From: Candidatus Geothermarchaeum rappei
Lineage (GTDB): Archaea > Thermoproteota > Nitrososphaeria > Geothermarchaeales > JDFR-13
Length of the DNA stretch: 64,000 bases
Direction: 5' to 3'
Assembly: GCA_002011085.2 (NCBI GenBank)
Contig: MTMB02000001.1
Coordinates: 167,820-231,819 of the forward strand
Under the pieces are notes generated by a model that ran no database searches, was not told the DNA's origin, and saw only the letters and a list, made by a program, of their open reading frames with translations. Below, in pieces: positions 44,113 to 52,738 of the stretch (position 1 is its first letter; the number at the start of each line of letters is the position of its first letter). Made by a program: the position numbers and the translations under genes.

Positions 44113-45270
44113 ATGAGGAGTAAAAAATTAAGTATTTTAAAACATAAGAAAATTAAATATGACATAATAGATTTAATGATAGTTGAGGGTTTGGGAAAAT
44201 TCGGTCCTAGAAATCTCTATAAGATTGCAAAGGAGTTAGGATTACCAGAATCGACGGTGAGGTACAGGATAAATAAACTATTTAATAAGAAGCTTCTGAG
44301 GTTACACACAAACATATATCATACCTACCTAGGGCTGAAGAAGCACGTTATCTTCGCAGATGTAAACCCTGCTTATCTAAATGTTATAGATGAATTCTTC
44401 TCCATAATTGATTTCTGGATATATCTTCGTAGAGTTCATGGCCCGACAGAACAGTATCATGTTCTATACATTGCCCCCGTTGAGAATACCAGAGAGATTG
44501 ATGAGTTTCTCCAGGAGATGATCAATTTAGATCTAATATATGGATACAAAAAATATTATTCCACATGCTACTATAATGTAAATCCAACTACAACTTGGTA
44601 TGACCTCAACAGGAATGAATGGATATTCGATTGGGAGAGTATATTTAAAGAACTTGACACTGCAGATTCAGAGCTCCCATATACTCTCAAGGATCCCTCC
44701 TCATATCCATTGAAGGCAGATACAATAGATATACTTATCCTTAAAGAGTTAGAGAAGAATCCGTTAATTTCATATACCGAGCTGGCTGAGCTAATTGGGA
44801 CTCAACCTCAGAACATCTACTATCATTACAAGAACCATATAATGGGGAGAGGACTAATTGAAGACTTCCAAGTGTATTTACTTAAGTTCGATGTTTCAAG
44901 TTCGATCTTCCTCTACCTGATAATTGAGTTTACAAACTATACAAACTTTGCAAAAGTGACAAACATATTTAGGAATAAACCATTTGCCCAAGTCATGGGT
45001 AAGATAATTGGTGAGAACAAGCTATTCCTCTATGTATATATCCCGATGCATGAGTTCACAAACCTCCTAAATACACTAAGTAGACTTGCGTCAATGGGTA
45101 TCATAAGGAACTATGAATATCGCATATCCTCAGCATTTGACCCCGCTAGGAGACAGACGATAAGCTATAGGAACTTCGCTGGTACACACTGGGTCTACCA
45201 TCATGAAGAGTATATGAATGCATTACACAACAAATACACTACCTTGATGAAGACAACGTTAACAAACTAA
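44113..45270 (+). CDS. Two-domain Lrp/AsnC-like winged-helix regulator
   Basis: 385-residue regulator with two helix-turn-helix units. The first is near residues 30-60 (NLYKIAKELGLPESTVRYRI NKL); the second is near 205-240 (LISYTELAELIGTQPQNIYYHYK). Each is followed by a sensor-like alpha/beta region, as in a tandemly duplicated Lrp-type protein. No ligand site can be named. It could control the small peptide upstream or rpiB/hps downstream. TATA-like AAATTAATATATCC lies at about 44071-44084. Confidence 0.7.
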   Translation: MRSKKLSILKHKKIKYDIIDLMIVEGLGKFGPRNLYKIAKELGLPESTVRYRINKLFNKKLLRLHTNIYHTYLGLKKHVIFADVNPAYLNVIDEFFSIIDFWIYLRRVHGPTEQYHVLYIAPVENTREIDEFLQEMINLDLIYGYKKYYSTCYYNVNPTTTWYDLNRNEWIFDWESIFKELDTADSELPYTLKDPSSYPLKADTIDILILKELEKNPLISYTELAELIGTQPQNIYYHYKNHIMGRGLIEDFQVYLLKFDVSSSIFLYLIIEFTNYTNFAKVTNIFRNKPFAQVMGKIIGENKLFLYVYIPMHEFTNLLNTLSRLASMGIIRNYEYRISSAFDPARRQTISYRNFAGTHWVYHHEEYMNALHNKYTTLMKTTLTN

Positions 45271-45415
45271 GCTCTTCCTAATATAATATTGAAAGCTTAA
45301 CTTCATCAGGAGATCTAATCTAATAATTATTTTTCATTTTACTGCTACAAAGTTTCATATAACATGGTTCCTAACTAAATTTAGTTAAGGAACCCCTATA
45401 TGTGGTGCTTTTATA

Positions 45416-45874
45416 ATGAGGATTGCAATTGGTTCTGATCATGCTGGCTATGAACTTAAAAAATATATTCTGGATAGACTAGGGAGTAAATATGAGTTTC
45501 TTGATGTGGGTACTGATTCAAGTGAGTCTGTCGACTATCCTGACTATGCTTCTCTGGTGGCTGAGGCTATTCTCAATGGTGATGCCGACCTGGGTATATT
45601 GATATGTGGAACCGGCATAGGCATGTCCATAGCCGCGAACAAATACAGGGGGGTTTACGCCGCTGTAGTATATTCTGATGAGACGGCTGCACTTGCTAAG
45701 AAGCATAATAATGCTAATATTATCTGTCTGGGAGCCCGGATGATATCATATGGCGATGCCTTAAGATGGGTCGAGACCTGGCTGAATACCGAGTTTGAGG
45801 GGGGTAGGCATTTAAGAAGGATTAATAAGATTAAGAGTTTGGAGGAGAGAGTATGCGGCCAAAAATCCAGGTAG
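45416..45874 (+). CDS. rpiB: Ribose-5-phosphate isomerase B
   Basis: Isomerises ribulose-5-phosphate and ribose-5-phosphate. GSDHAGYELKKYI at the N-terminus, DYPDYASLVAEAI, the Cys-containing LICGTGIGMSIAANK and the late NIICLGARM are the RpiB hallmarks. 152 aa is normal. Overlaps the hexulose-phosphate synthase start by 22 nt: ribulose-5-P made by that enzyme is the direct substrate. Many archaea use RpiA instead. Confidence 0.93.
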   Translation: MRIAIGSDHAGYELKKYILDRLGSKYEFLDVGTDSSESVDYPDYASLVAEAILNGDADLGILICGTGIGMSIAANKYRGVYAAVVYSDETAALAKKHNNANIICLGARMISYGDALRWVETWLNTEFEGGRHLRRINKIKSLEERVCGQKSR

Positions 45875-46491
45875 CGCTGGATCTCCTGAGGATACAGGAT
45901 GCGCTTAACATTGCGTCGAAGGCAGCTGAATACGTGGATTATCTTGAGGCTGGGACCCCGTTGATTAAGGCGGAGGGCCTCAGGGCGGTTACACTCCTTA
46001 AGAAGGAGTTTGGCGATAAAGTGGTGGTGGCCGATATGAAGACTATGGACACAGGCTTCCTAGAGGCCTCGATAGCATATGAGGCTGGAGCCGACTACGC
46101 TACTGTAATGGCCGCCGCCGACATAGGCACGGTCTCAGGGGCGGTAGAGGCCAGGGACAAATATGGTAAGGGTATTATGATAGACCTGCTTGGCGTGGAG
46201 GACCTGGAATATGCTAGGAAGCTGGATGAGCTTAAGCCAGACTACCTACTTATCCACTCCGGCATAGATATGCAGCACCGGGGTATAATGCCCTTCGAGC
46301 CTGTCAAGAAACTAAGCAACATGGGTTTGTCGGCGAAGATAGGTGTGGCAGGAGGCTTGAACAAGGAGAATATAGGGGGGCTGCAGGGGCTTAAGGTAGA
46401 CCTCATTATAGTAGGCGGTTTCATAACGAAGGCGGATGACCCTGGGAAAGCTGCTAAGGAAGTCCTTGAGGCCGTGGAGGAAGTCTTCTAA
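45853..46491 (+). CDS. hps: 3-hexulose-6-phosphate synthase
   Basis: OMP-decarboxylase-superfamily (beta/alpha)8 barrel of 212 aa. IQVALDLLRIQDALNIA, VVADMKTMDTGFLEA (DxKxxD metal/substrate motif), a late GVAGGLNKENI and VDLIIVGGFITKADDP. In archaea without an oxidative pentose phosphate path, HPS run in reverse makes ribulose-5-phosphate plus formaldehyde from hexulose-6-phosphate. Placement with rpiB supports pentose synthesis. The partner isomerase (PHI) is not in this window. Confidence 0.92.
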   Translation: MRPKIQVALDLLRIQDALNIASKAAEYVDYLEAGTPLIKAEGLRAVTLLKKEFGDKVVVADMKTMDTGFLEASIAYEAGADYATVMAAADIGTVSGAVEARDKYGKGIMIDLLGVEDLEYARKLDELKPDYLLIHSGIDMQHRGIMPFEPVKKLSNMGLSAKIGVAGGLNKENIGGLQGLKVDLIIVGGFITKADDPGKAAKEVLEAVEEVF

Positions 46492-46548
46492 ATAAACCAC
46501 GCCATCCACTATTTTATTAATTATCACGTATAATTATGGTGATCCCGG

Positions 46549-47586
46549 TTGTTCCCATTATCCAGACGTATCCTAGTTTTTGGAGCGGGTGGAGGCGGCG
46601 ACATCGTAACCGCGGCGGCATTCGCCCTTAAACTCCGCCGCCTAGGCTATAGGACATATATCTCGGCCGCGCCTTGGGAGAGGCTGGTGATAGACCCTGT
46701 TCCCGGGCCTATACACCTAAGCGAGGTCAGGGAACCGTCTCTAAAGGAAGATGGTTTCATAGCTGTGAATAAGGACTCCTATGCAGTGCGGAGGGGCAGG
46801 AAACTAGTTTTCCAAGCCGTTAACGTCGCCAAGGCGATTTCAGAAGACATTTATCTATGTGACATGAACAAGGGGGTTAAGGGAGTTGCAGAGGCCTTGG
46901 CGAGGCTCTCTAGATACCTGGATGTCGACCTAGTTGTAGGCCTAGACGTGGGCGGCGATATCCTCGCACTGGGATATGAGGAGAGCCTGTGGAGCCCCCT
47001 CGCAGACCAGGTGTCTCTCAGCGCGCTACACCTACTTACAGTGAAACATGGTATAGACACGGTCATAGCCCTGGCCTCACCAGGGGCGGATGGGGAGCTT
47101 GATAGAGACTATGTCTTGAGGAGGATTAATGAGGTGTTTAAGGAAGGCGGGTATAAGGGGGCGATCGGCTTCGGTCCAGAAGACCTAGCCATATTCAAGA
47201 AGATAACGGAGTACGCCGTCACCGAGGCTGGTAAAGTGATCCTCGATGCGTTGACAGGCTATGTAGGCTGGAAGAGCATCAGGAATGGGACGCGCTCCGT
47301 ATACATAGACGCGTTATCCACACTAGTCTTCCTACTAGACACGGGTGTATTGTTTAGGCAGTCGGAGATGGCCCAGAGAATAATAGACACGGGGTCGCTG
47401 GATGAGGCGAATGAGATCCTTATGAGCCTTGGAATAGCCACGGAATATGAGTTGGAGCTGGAGGCCAGGAAACTATTGAAGGATGGGGAGACCCCCTCGA
47501 GAGAAACACTTATCCAGGCGAGGAAGAACATCCTTGAAAAGGCCAGGAAAAAACGGTTAAAAGACAAGGGGGGCAGGGCTGTTTAA
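46549..47586 (+). CDS. DUF1152 family protein
   Basis: 345-residue archaeal protein of DUF1152. Gly-rich N-terminal motif RILVFGAGGGGDIVTAAAFA, then RTYISAAPWERLVIDPVPGP and DVDLVVGLDVGGDIL. The Rossmann-like glycine pattern suggests nucleotide or sugar-phosphate binding; function undetermined. A TTG start at 46549 is read. The C-terminal about 40 residues are highly basic and charged (ARKNILEKARKKRLKDK). Confidence 0.8.
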   Translation: MFPLSRRILVFGAGGGGDIVTAAAFALKLRRLGYRTYISAAPWERLVIDPVPGPIHLSEVREPSLKEDGFIAVNKDSYAVRRGRKLVFQAVNVAKAISEDIYLCDMNKGVKGVAEALARLSRYLDVDLVVGLDVGGDILALGYEESLWSPLADQVSLSALHLLTVKHGIDTVIALASPGADGELDRDYVLRRINEVFKEGGYKGAIGFGPEDLAIFKKITEYAVTEAGKVILDALTGYVGWKSIRNGTRSVYIDALSTLVFLLDTGVLFRQSEMAQRIIDTGSLDEANEILMSLGIATEYELELEARKLLKDGETPSRETLIQARKNILEKARKKRLKDKGGRAV

Positions 47587-47620
47587 GATTAAAATCACTG
47601 TATAACACCATCATATTATT

Positions 47621-48277
47621 ATGGATACAGTAGTCAGGAGAGTCGTCAACAGCCTCTTCATAGCCAACACATTCCTAGTGACAAACCCAGAGACCCGGGA
47701 AACCATAGTGATAGACCCAGGCTCCAACCACGAGAAAATAATCCAGGCAATAGAGGAGAACAGCCTAAGGCCCATAGCCATAATAGCGACACACGGGCAT
47801 ATAGACCACGTCCTAGGAACACACCCAATCAAAGAAAAATACCATATCCCATTCTACATACACTATGCCGACGAGCAATTCCTCACACCCGAGGCACATA
47901 CATTCCTAGAACCCTATATGGACACGTGGAAAATCACCATAGCAAAGCCAGACAAACACCTGGAGGAAGGCATACTGGAAATAGGCAGCATAAAACTAGA
48001 AATCATACACACACCCGGCCACACGCCAGGCGGAGTATGCATATACATCGGCGACAAGCTATTCACGGGAGACACATTATTCCGGCTATCAATAGGCAGA
48101 ACCGACTTCGGAGGCAACATAGAGGATTTGATAAACAGCATACACAACAAAATCTTCAAACTACCAAAAAACACCATAATATACCCCGGCCACGGAGAAG
48201 AAACCACAGTAGAACACGAGATACAACACAACCCATACATGGGCATAAACGGCCTATACCCCTACAAACAAAAATAA
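47621..48277 (+). CDS. Metallo-beta-lactamase-fold hydrolase (glyoxalase II-like)
   Basis: 218-residue MBL-fold enzyme with an intact dinuclear metal site: ATHGHIDHVLG (HxHxDH), HTPGHTPGGV (His), LFTGDTLF (Asp) and YPGHGEETT (His). Closest in layout to hydroxyacylglutathione-hydrolase-like archaeal proteins, whose true substrate is uncertain because glutathione is usually absent. Single-gene unit upstream of tRNA-Thr. A TATA-like AAATTTATAAAAAAC just after it (48294-48308) probably serves the tRNA. Confidence 0.88.
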   Translation: MDTVVRRVVNSLFIANTFLVTNPETRETIVIDPGSNHEKIIQAIEENSLRPIAIIATHGHIDHVLGTHPIKEKYHIPFYIHYADEQFLTPEAHTFLEPYMDTWKITIAKPDKHLEEGILEIGSIKLEIIHTPGHTPGGVCIYIGDKLFTGDTLFRLSIGRTDFGGNIEDLINSIHNKIFKLPKNTIIYPGHGEETTVEHEIQHNPYMGINGLYPYKQK

Positions 48278-48338
48278 CCCCCCAGGAACAACAAATTTAT
48301 AAAAAACACCTAGGAATCAATATCTAATTGAACAACAG

Positions 48339-48430
48339 GCCCCGGTAGCTCAGCGGCAAGAGCGGCGACCCAAAGAAGGGCCGTAAGCCTCGTAAGCCGC
48401 AGGTCGCGGGTTCAAATCCCGCCCGGGGCT
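48339..48430 (+). tRNA. tRNA-Thr (CGT) with a 19-nt non-canonical intron
   Basis: Acceptor GCCCCGG/CCGGGGC with discriminator T. D stem GCTC/GAGC, T arm GCGGG-TTCAAAT-CCCGC. The anticodon stem closes only if 19 nt (48368-48386, ACCCAAAGAAGGGCCGTAA) are removed between positions 29 and 30. That leaves stem GCGGC/GCCGC and loop CTCGTAA (anticodon CGT). The intron contains a CCC/GGG hairpin as expected for a bulge-helix-bulge substrate. Without removal no U33-containing loop forms. The AT-rich island begins immediately after this gene. Confidence 0.88.
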
Positions 48431-48871
48431 TTAGTTTCTAATTACTGATTCGACGTATACTAAGGAATCAAATAATACTCTATTTTTCAATCATTAGAAA
48501 AATGCGAGCTTAAATAAAAACTTGCGTAATTCAAAAATCATAGGTTTAGATTTGTCTATAATATTTTCTAATGTAGTTAGAGGTTCCCTTTCACATTCTA
48601 TGTCTTAGATTTCTCATAAATACTAGACAACCATTTTCCTGTTTTCCAAATAGGATTCGACACATATCTATTCACTATGAATAACTGGCTATTACTTTTC
48701 TGATATCTGTACTGTTGGTTTAAATGTTTAGTATTTTTTAACTCTTTATAACTTATTTTTTATTGACATAACCTAAAGAATAATATATTTTTAATGGTTT
48801 TTTACAAAAAACAAAACGGTGTGTTGAATCCCCTATGAATTCAGAAAATGAAAAATATAGGGGGTTGAAAA
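48431..48871. other. AT-rich spacer after tRNA-Thr with a hairpin over the next ribosome site
   Basis: No gene seen in about 440 nt, and the composition turns AT-rich at the tRNA boundary. Near the end CCCCTAT (48830-48836) and ATAGGGG (48857-48863) form an inverted repeat; the right arm includes the AGGGGG ribosome site of the next gene, so the RNA could occlude it. A 24-codon frame starting at 48835 overlaps the start of the next gene and lacks its own ribosome site. Confidence 0.5.
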
Positions 48872-50071
48872 ATGTTGCTTACAACTTTTTTAGAAGTAAT
48901 CCTTTATAGAGATAAAGAAGAGAAGGCTATACAAATGTTATTCATTTTAGGCGTCTCTGCGATAATTAATCATATCATTAATTCAATAATGAGTGTAGTT
49001 GTTCCGTTTATAATCTATGAAAGCACTAACAGACTATATCATTTAACCCTCTGGCTTATTTATTTAATAATTTTGATATTAGCACTATTAGCCCATGAAC
49101 ATCTATATGATGAACTTGAAAATCTTTTTACTAAGATCATTCACTCTATTCTATTAAATTTTAAATCAATTGAGGAATTTATTGATTTAATTAATAAAAT
49201 AGAGACTGGGGAAAGGAAGTTTCAGAGTGACTTAAGTAAGAATTGGAATAAGAAAAAGATATTGGTTTTTTTGGGTAAAGGGCTTATAGGAACATCTCTT
49301 ATTGTTTTCTTGATTTTAGTAACTGACAAATATATATCCTTTATCTATGGAGAAGGGTATCTCGATAAGATTGGTCTCCTTGGCGGCTTCACTATAATTG
49401 TTATTTCCATCTCTCTATATTCTCTATTAGGAAAACGACCTGTTGAATTTCATAAGAATGATAAAACTAATTTGGATTATCTTATTGGAGACATTTTCGA
49501 AAAATATTTTTCCATTGAACAGCCAACTAAGTATAACTTATTAACCAGGATATTCGCCATAGTGATAAGACTAACTATAGTTATTCCAAATTTTAAAGTA
49601 AAAAAACCGGCGATCTTTTCAGGCGTTTTTATCTGGAATTATGATCTGTATGAATTTTTAAATAAACTATCACCCAACGGTGAAATAAAAGAAAGGTTAT
49701 CCAAGATGTTCGATAAAGGGATCAAGTTGAAAACCTTAAATGTGGATATGGATAGAAGCCCTCTTGATAATTTGAAGGCTATGTATGGATTAGATTTAAA
49801 TGATGATGAAAATAAAAGTAGCGAAAAGGAAGCAATTATTAAATTTACTGTCACCATTAATAATGGGAAGTCTATGGCCCATGTTTTCATTAAACCTTGG
49901 AAAATAGAGTTCCAACGTATCTCAAAAATAAGGTTGCTGCGTCCACGCGAAAAGATAAATATCAAATATGAAACGGAAATACACGATGGTGTTGCTGTAA
50001 TGGTTATCGGTACAGAAGACGCTGTTCGTTATATATCTTTATTTATGAACCTTAAAGCGCAAAGAATTTGA
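48872..50071 (+). CDS. Membrane protein of unknown function, first gene of the island
   Basis: 399 residues. Three or four TM helices lie in the N-terminal half (about 20-48, 56-74, 131-150, 165-185), with a Lys/Glu-rich cytoplasmic loop between pairs. A long soluble C-terminal domain follows (from about 190), ending in beta-strand-rich sequence. Not recognised. The ATG at 48872 has AGGGGG 8 nt upstream. Its frame joins poorly with the more protein-like N-terminal reading from 48835 at a run of six T, so a sequencing slip or decay at that run is possible. Strong AT bias compared with the left part of the window. Confidence 0.6.
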   Translation: MLLTTFLEVILYRDKEEKAIQMLFILGVSAIINHIINSIMSVVVPFIIYESTNRLYHLTLWLIYLIILILALLAHEHLYDELENLFTKIIHSILLNFKSIEEFIDLINKIETGERKFQSDLSKNWNKKKILVFLGKGLIGTSLIVFLILVTDKYISFIYGEGYLDKIGLLGGFTIIVISISLYSLLGKRPVEFHKNDKTNLDYLIGDIFEKYFSIEQPTKYNLLTRIFAIVIRLTIVIPNFKVKKPAIFSGVFIWNYDLYEFLNKLSPNGEIKERLSKMFDKGIKLKTLNVDMDRSPLDNLKAMYGLDLNDDENKSSEKEAIIKFTVTINNGKSMAHVFIKPWKIEFQRISKIRLLRPREKINIKYETEIHDGVAVMVIGTEDAVRYISLFMNLKAQRI

Positions 50072-50218
50072 AAAAAGGACTGTCTTTTTTAGATGTTGAA
50101 TATGAAGATAAAGCTATAGAATTTACATTCTATATAAGCTTTTTATAGTTAAAGGAAGGAATAACTACCGAGATTGCTAAAGGAGCTATTGAAAAGAAAG
50201 TATTTGGTGAGGGTAGAT
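50068..50218 (+). pseudogene. Possible small gene relic
   Basis: Immediately after the membrane protein, the frame starting at a TTG overlapping its stop reads KKGLSFLDVEYEDKAIEFTF and then YISFL, followed by a TAG. It continues in frame with LKEGITTEIAKGAIEKKVFG. The composition is protein-like on both sides of the TAG. It may be a decayed small gene or chance; no family recognised. Confidence 0.25.
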
Positions 50219-52738
50219 TCATTCTTTATTCTCTTCAATGACCTCAATCTTTCCCTGTATTAATGCCTCCTTTATAATGTTTTCATATTCGGTTATAGTC
50301 ACATGGCCTTTGTCCGTAATAATTGAAACTTCAATATCACACTGTTCAAATCTACTTTTAAGGAAATTGACCAATCTTGCTATTGTAGATATTTGTCCCA
50401 CAGGCACCTTTAATTTTAGTTTTAGTTTAGAGTACTTCTCAACTATGTACTCCTTTTCAATAATATCTCTCGTCTCTTTTTGAATAGGCTCTTTCCATTC
50501 TATTTCTTCAGAGAGCCCTTCTTCTCGAGGTTTAATACAAAATTCTGGTTTTACTATAATCTCACCATCAGTCAGATAAACTTCGGTATGCTCATTGATG
50601 GATCTGCATTCAACTTTCCCGTCTTTGACTGATCCCAGTCCAAACAATCCACTTTTGACACCTTCTTTGATACTTTGTTTAACCACATTTTCTGATAATA
50701 CTCGCAACTCGCCTGGTGTTTTTGAGAGTGCTTCATAAAGCTTTTTAGTCTCAATATAATCATTATCGGCTAGGTATTTTTCCTTGATTACCAGTGGAGA
50801 TAGACTCTCAAGTAACTCACCTTCAGTTCTTAGAATGTCATATACCTCTCTATCTAAATATCTTTCTCCAAATATGGGAAGACCCATGTCTAGCTTTTTT
50901 AGACCCTCCCTAATTGGTACATATATCTTCCTGTATAGTTTTCTCAGCTCTTCATGTTCTCTCCGAACATACATTTTGATCTTATTGGCGACCTCATTCC
51001 TCTGACTTAATGTTAGTCTTAAATCTTGTTTATCTATCTGTTTTAAGGCGATTAGCTTCCTTAAGAAAGAAAGAAAGTTCTCTCTGTAGTTTTCATCTCC
51101 ACATAGAAATATCAACGTATTTCTATATACTCTAGGAATTTCACCGTGTTTTTCGATAAATTCAAGGTCTGGCTCATCTTTATTCATTATTATAAGTTTC
51201 AGGTCTGGGGTATCAGGGATGTCTCTAGAGAACTTAGGATGAATATAGACTTTCAATCTTGGAGAACTAGACACATGTTTCCTTAGAATCTCCAATTCTG
51301 TTTCATATAGCTTATCCTCTGTGACACTTTCTTCCAGTATAAGGATCATTCTATTTATATTAGGCTGATTTGTGAAGTAAAGCCCTTCGTCTGATAGATA
51401 AAACAATTTTTCTCTGAGTTCTGTTATCACAGAATCTATAATTGTACTCGAAAATTCAGGATATACTGTGCTCAACTTGATGTCCCTAACACTACTACCT
51501 CTTTCTCCACGACCAGAGAAAGACATCATAAATATAGTTGTGCTCACAACAGTACCAAGATTGTATGGTCTATATGAGCTCTTAAGTCCTCTGTCTACTT
51601 TTTTTGCACCGGAGTCTGGAGAAGTAATATCTTGAGCAATTATACTATCCCACTCCTGTCCAATATGTTTAATCAACTCTCTCTTGATTTCATCGTTGCC
51701 TAAGTCGAAATCACCTAGTCTAATAAAAGGTACATTTTTATTCAAAAGACTATACACGACTAATGATAAAAGCCTTAATACTCCACGGGTTCTTTGAAAT
51801 GAGGGAAAAGAGCCCCATCTTTTATATAAAATATCGATTACCTCGGGCTTGAATGGATAACTTCTAAGAAACCTCTCTCTATAAATATTAATCTCTTCTT
51901 CAGTTATCAAACCTTCGTCCCGTGCATACTCAATAAAATCATTTACTACTTTTTTCATCTCTTTCTCATCGACTTTGCTGAAAAGCCTGTGTCTCACGAC
52001 ATGCTCGATCTCATCATCTTCAACTGGCGTATATATCTTCTCCATCCTTCCAAGCACTTTTTGTAATTGATGAAACATCTTTTCAGCGTTCTCATCATAA
52101 TGCTCAAGTACACTGGAAGGAAGTGTTACTACTAAAAAACTATTGTCTAAAAGAGATACCGCGGCTGTAAGCTCCTGTATAAAGGCTAGTGTCTGAGCAG
52201 CCAGGTTTGAGTCACCAACTTTTATACCCGCCGCCTTTGTTGCATATGCAAGAACCTCATCGATTAATATTAAGAGTGGAGAGTTTTCAGAGATTAGCTT
52301 GACTAAAACTTCTTTTCCAGGAGGGATATCACCTTTAGTTACTTCGACCTTTCCAGTAAGCTGTCTTTCAAGCTCTTCCCAAGGTTTTACTTGCTTTGGA
52401 TTCACAGCTAATCCATCAAATGCAAATACTTTCGCGCCCCATTCCCTAGCCTTGTGATATAATGCAATGAGGGCATGTGTTTTACCTCCTCCGAAGGGTG
52501 TTTGTAGCTGGACTATGGGATCTCCTCCTTTACCTTTTAACCTAGCCTCTGCTACCTCAAGTATGTTTTTCAATCCTTTAGTGAGATATGTTTTTTTAAA
52601 GAATATCTCAGGATCTTGATAATCTATCGGAGCCACTCCTTCAATAACTTGCCATAGATCAGCAGCGAAAACATCCATTGTAAGCCTTCCTTCCAACACA
52701 TCCTCATGCGGAGTAGCTACCTGTATGAATGGTTTCAT
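50219..52738 (-). CDS. DUF499 AAA+-like ATPase, defence-island component
   Basis: 839-residue protein of DUF499 (COG1483). N-terminal [20 protein letters not shown] is a hallmark, then Walker [19 protein letters not shown] (about 79-96), Walker [13 protein letters not shown] and a sensor-like FLVVTLPSS. The C-terminal half is helical, ending in a small DNA- or protein-binding-like domain. DUF499 ATPases travel with DUF1156 methylases and SNF2 helicases in archaeal and bacterial defence islands. ATGA overlap with the upstream methylase gene makes this a three-gene operon. Last gene of that operon. Confidence 0.9.
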   Translation of the reverse strand: MKPFIQVATPHEDVLEGRLTMDVFAADLWQVIEGVAPIDYQDPEIFFKKTYLTKGLKNILEVAEARLKGKGGDPIVQLQTPFGGGKTHALIALYHKAREWGAKVFAFDGLAVNPKQVKPWEELERQLTGKVEVTKGDIPPGKEVLVKLISENSPLLILIDEVLAYATKAAGIKVGDSNLAAQTLAFIQELTAAVSLLDNSFLVVTLPSSVLEHYDENAEKMFHQLQKVLGRMEKIYTPVEDDEIEHVVRHRLFSKVDEKEMKKVVNDFIEYARDEGLITEEEINIYRERFLRSYPFKPEVIDILYKRWGSFPSFQRTRGVLRLLSLVVYSLLNKNVPFIRLGDFDLGNDEIKRELIKHIGQEWDSIIAQDITSPDSGAKKVDRGLKSSYRPYNLGTVVSTTIFMMSFSGRGERGSSVRDIKLSTVYPEFSSTIIDSVITELREKLFYLSDEGLYFTNQPNINRMILILEESVTEDKLYETELEILRKHVSSSPRLKVYIHPKFSRDIPDTPDLKLIIMNKDEPDLEFIEKHGEIPRVYRNTLIFLCGDENYRENFLSFLRKLIALKQIDKQDLRLTLSQRNEVANKIKMYVRREHEELRKLYRKIYVPIREGLKKLDMGLPIFGERYLDREVYDILRTEGELLESLSPLVIKEKYLADNDYIETKKLYEALSKTPGELRVLSENVVKQSIKEGVKSGLFGLGSVKDGKVECRSINEHTEVYLTDGEIIVKPEFCIKPREEGLSEEIEWKEPIQKETRDIIEKEYIVEKYSKLKLKLKVPVGQISTIARLVNFLKSRFEQCDIEVSIITDKGHVTITEYENIIKEALIQGKIEVIEENKE

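Noticed and set aside
48364-48396. Intronless reading of tRNA-Thr with an AAA-like anticodon
   Set aside because: The anticodon stem does not pair and position 33 would not be U; the 19-nt intron gives a perfect stem and loop.
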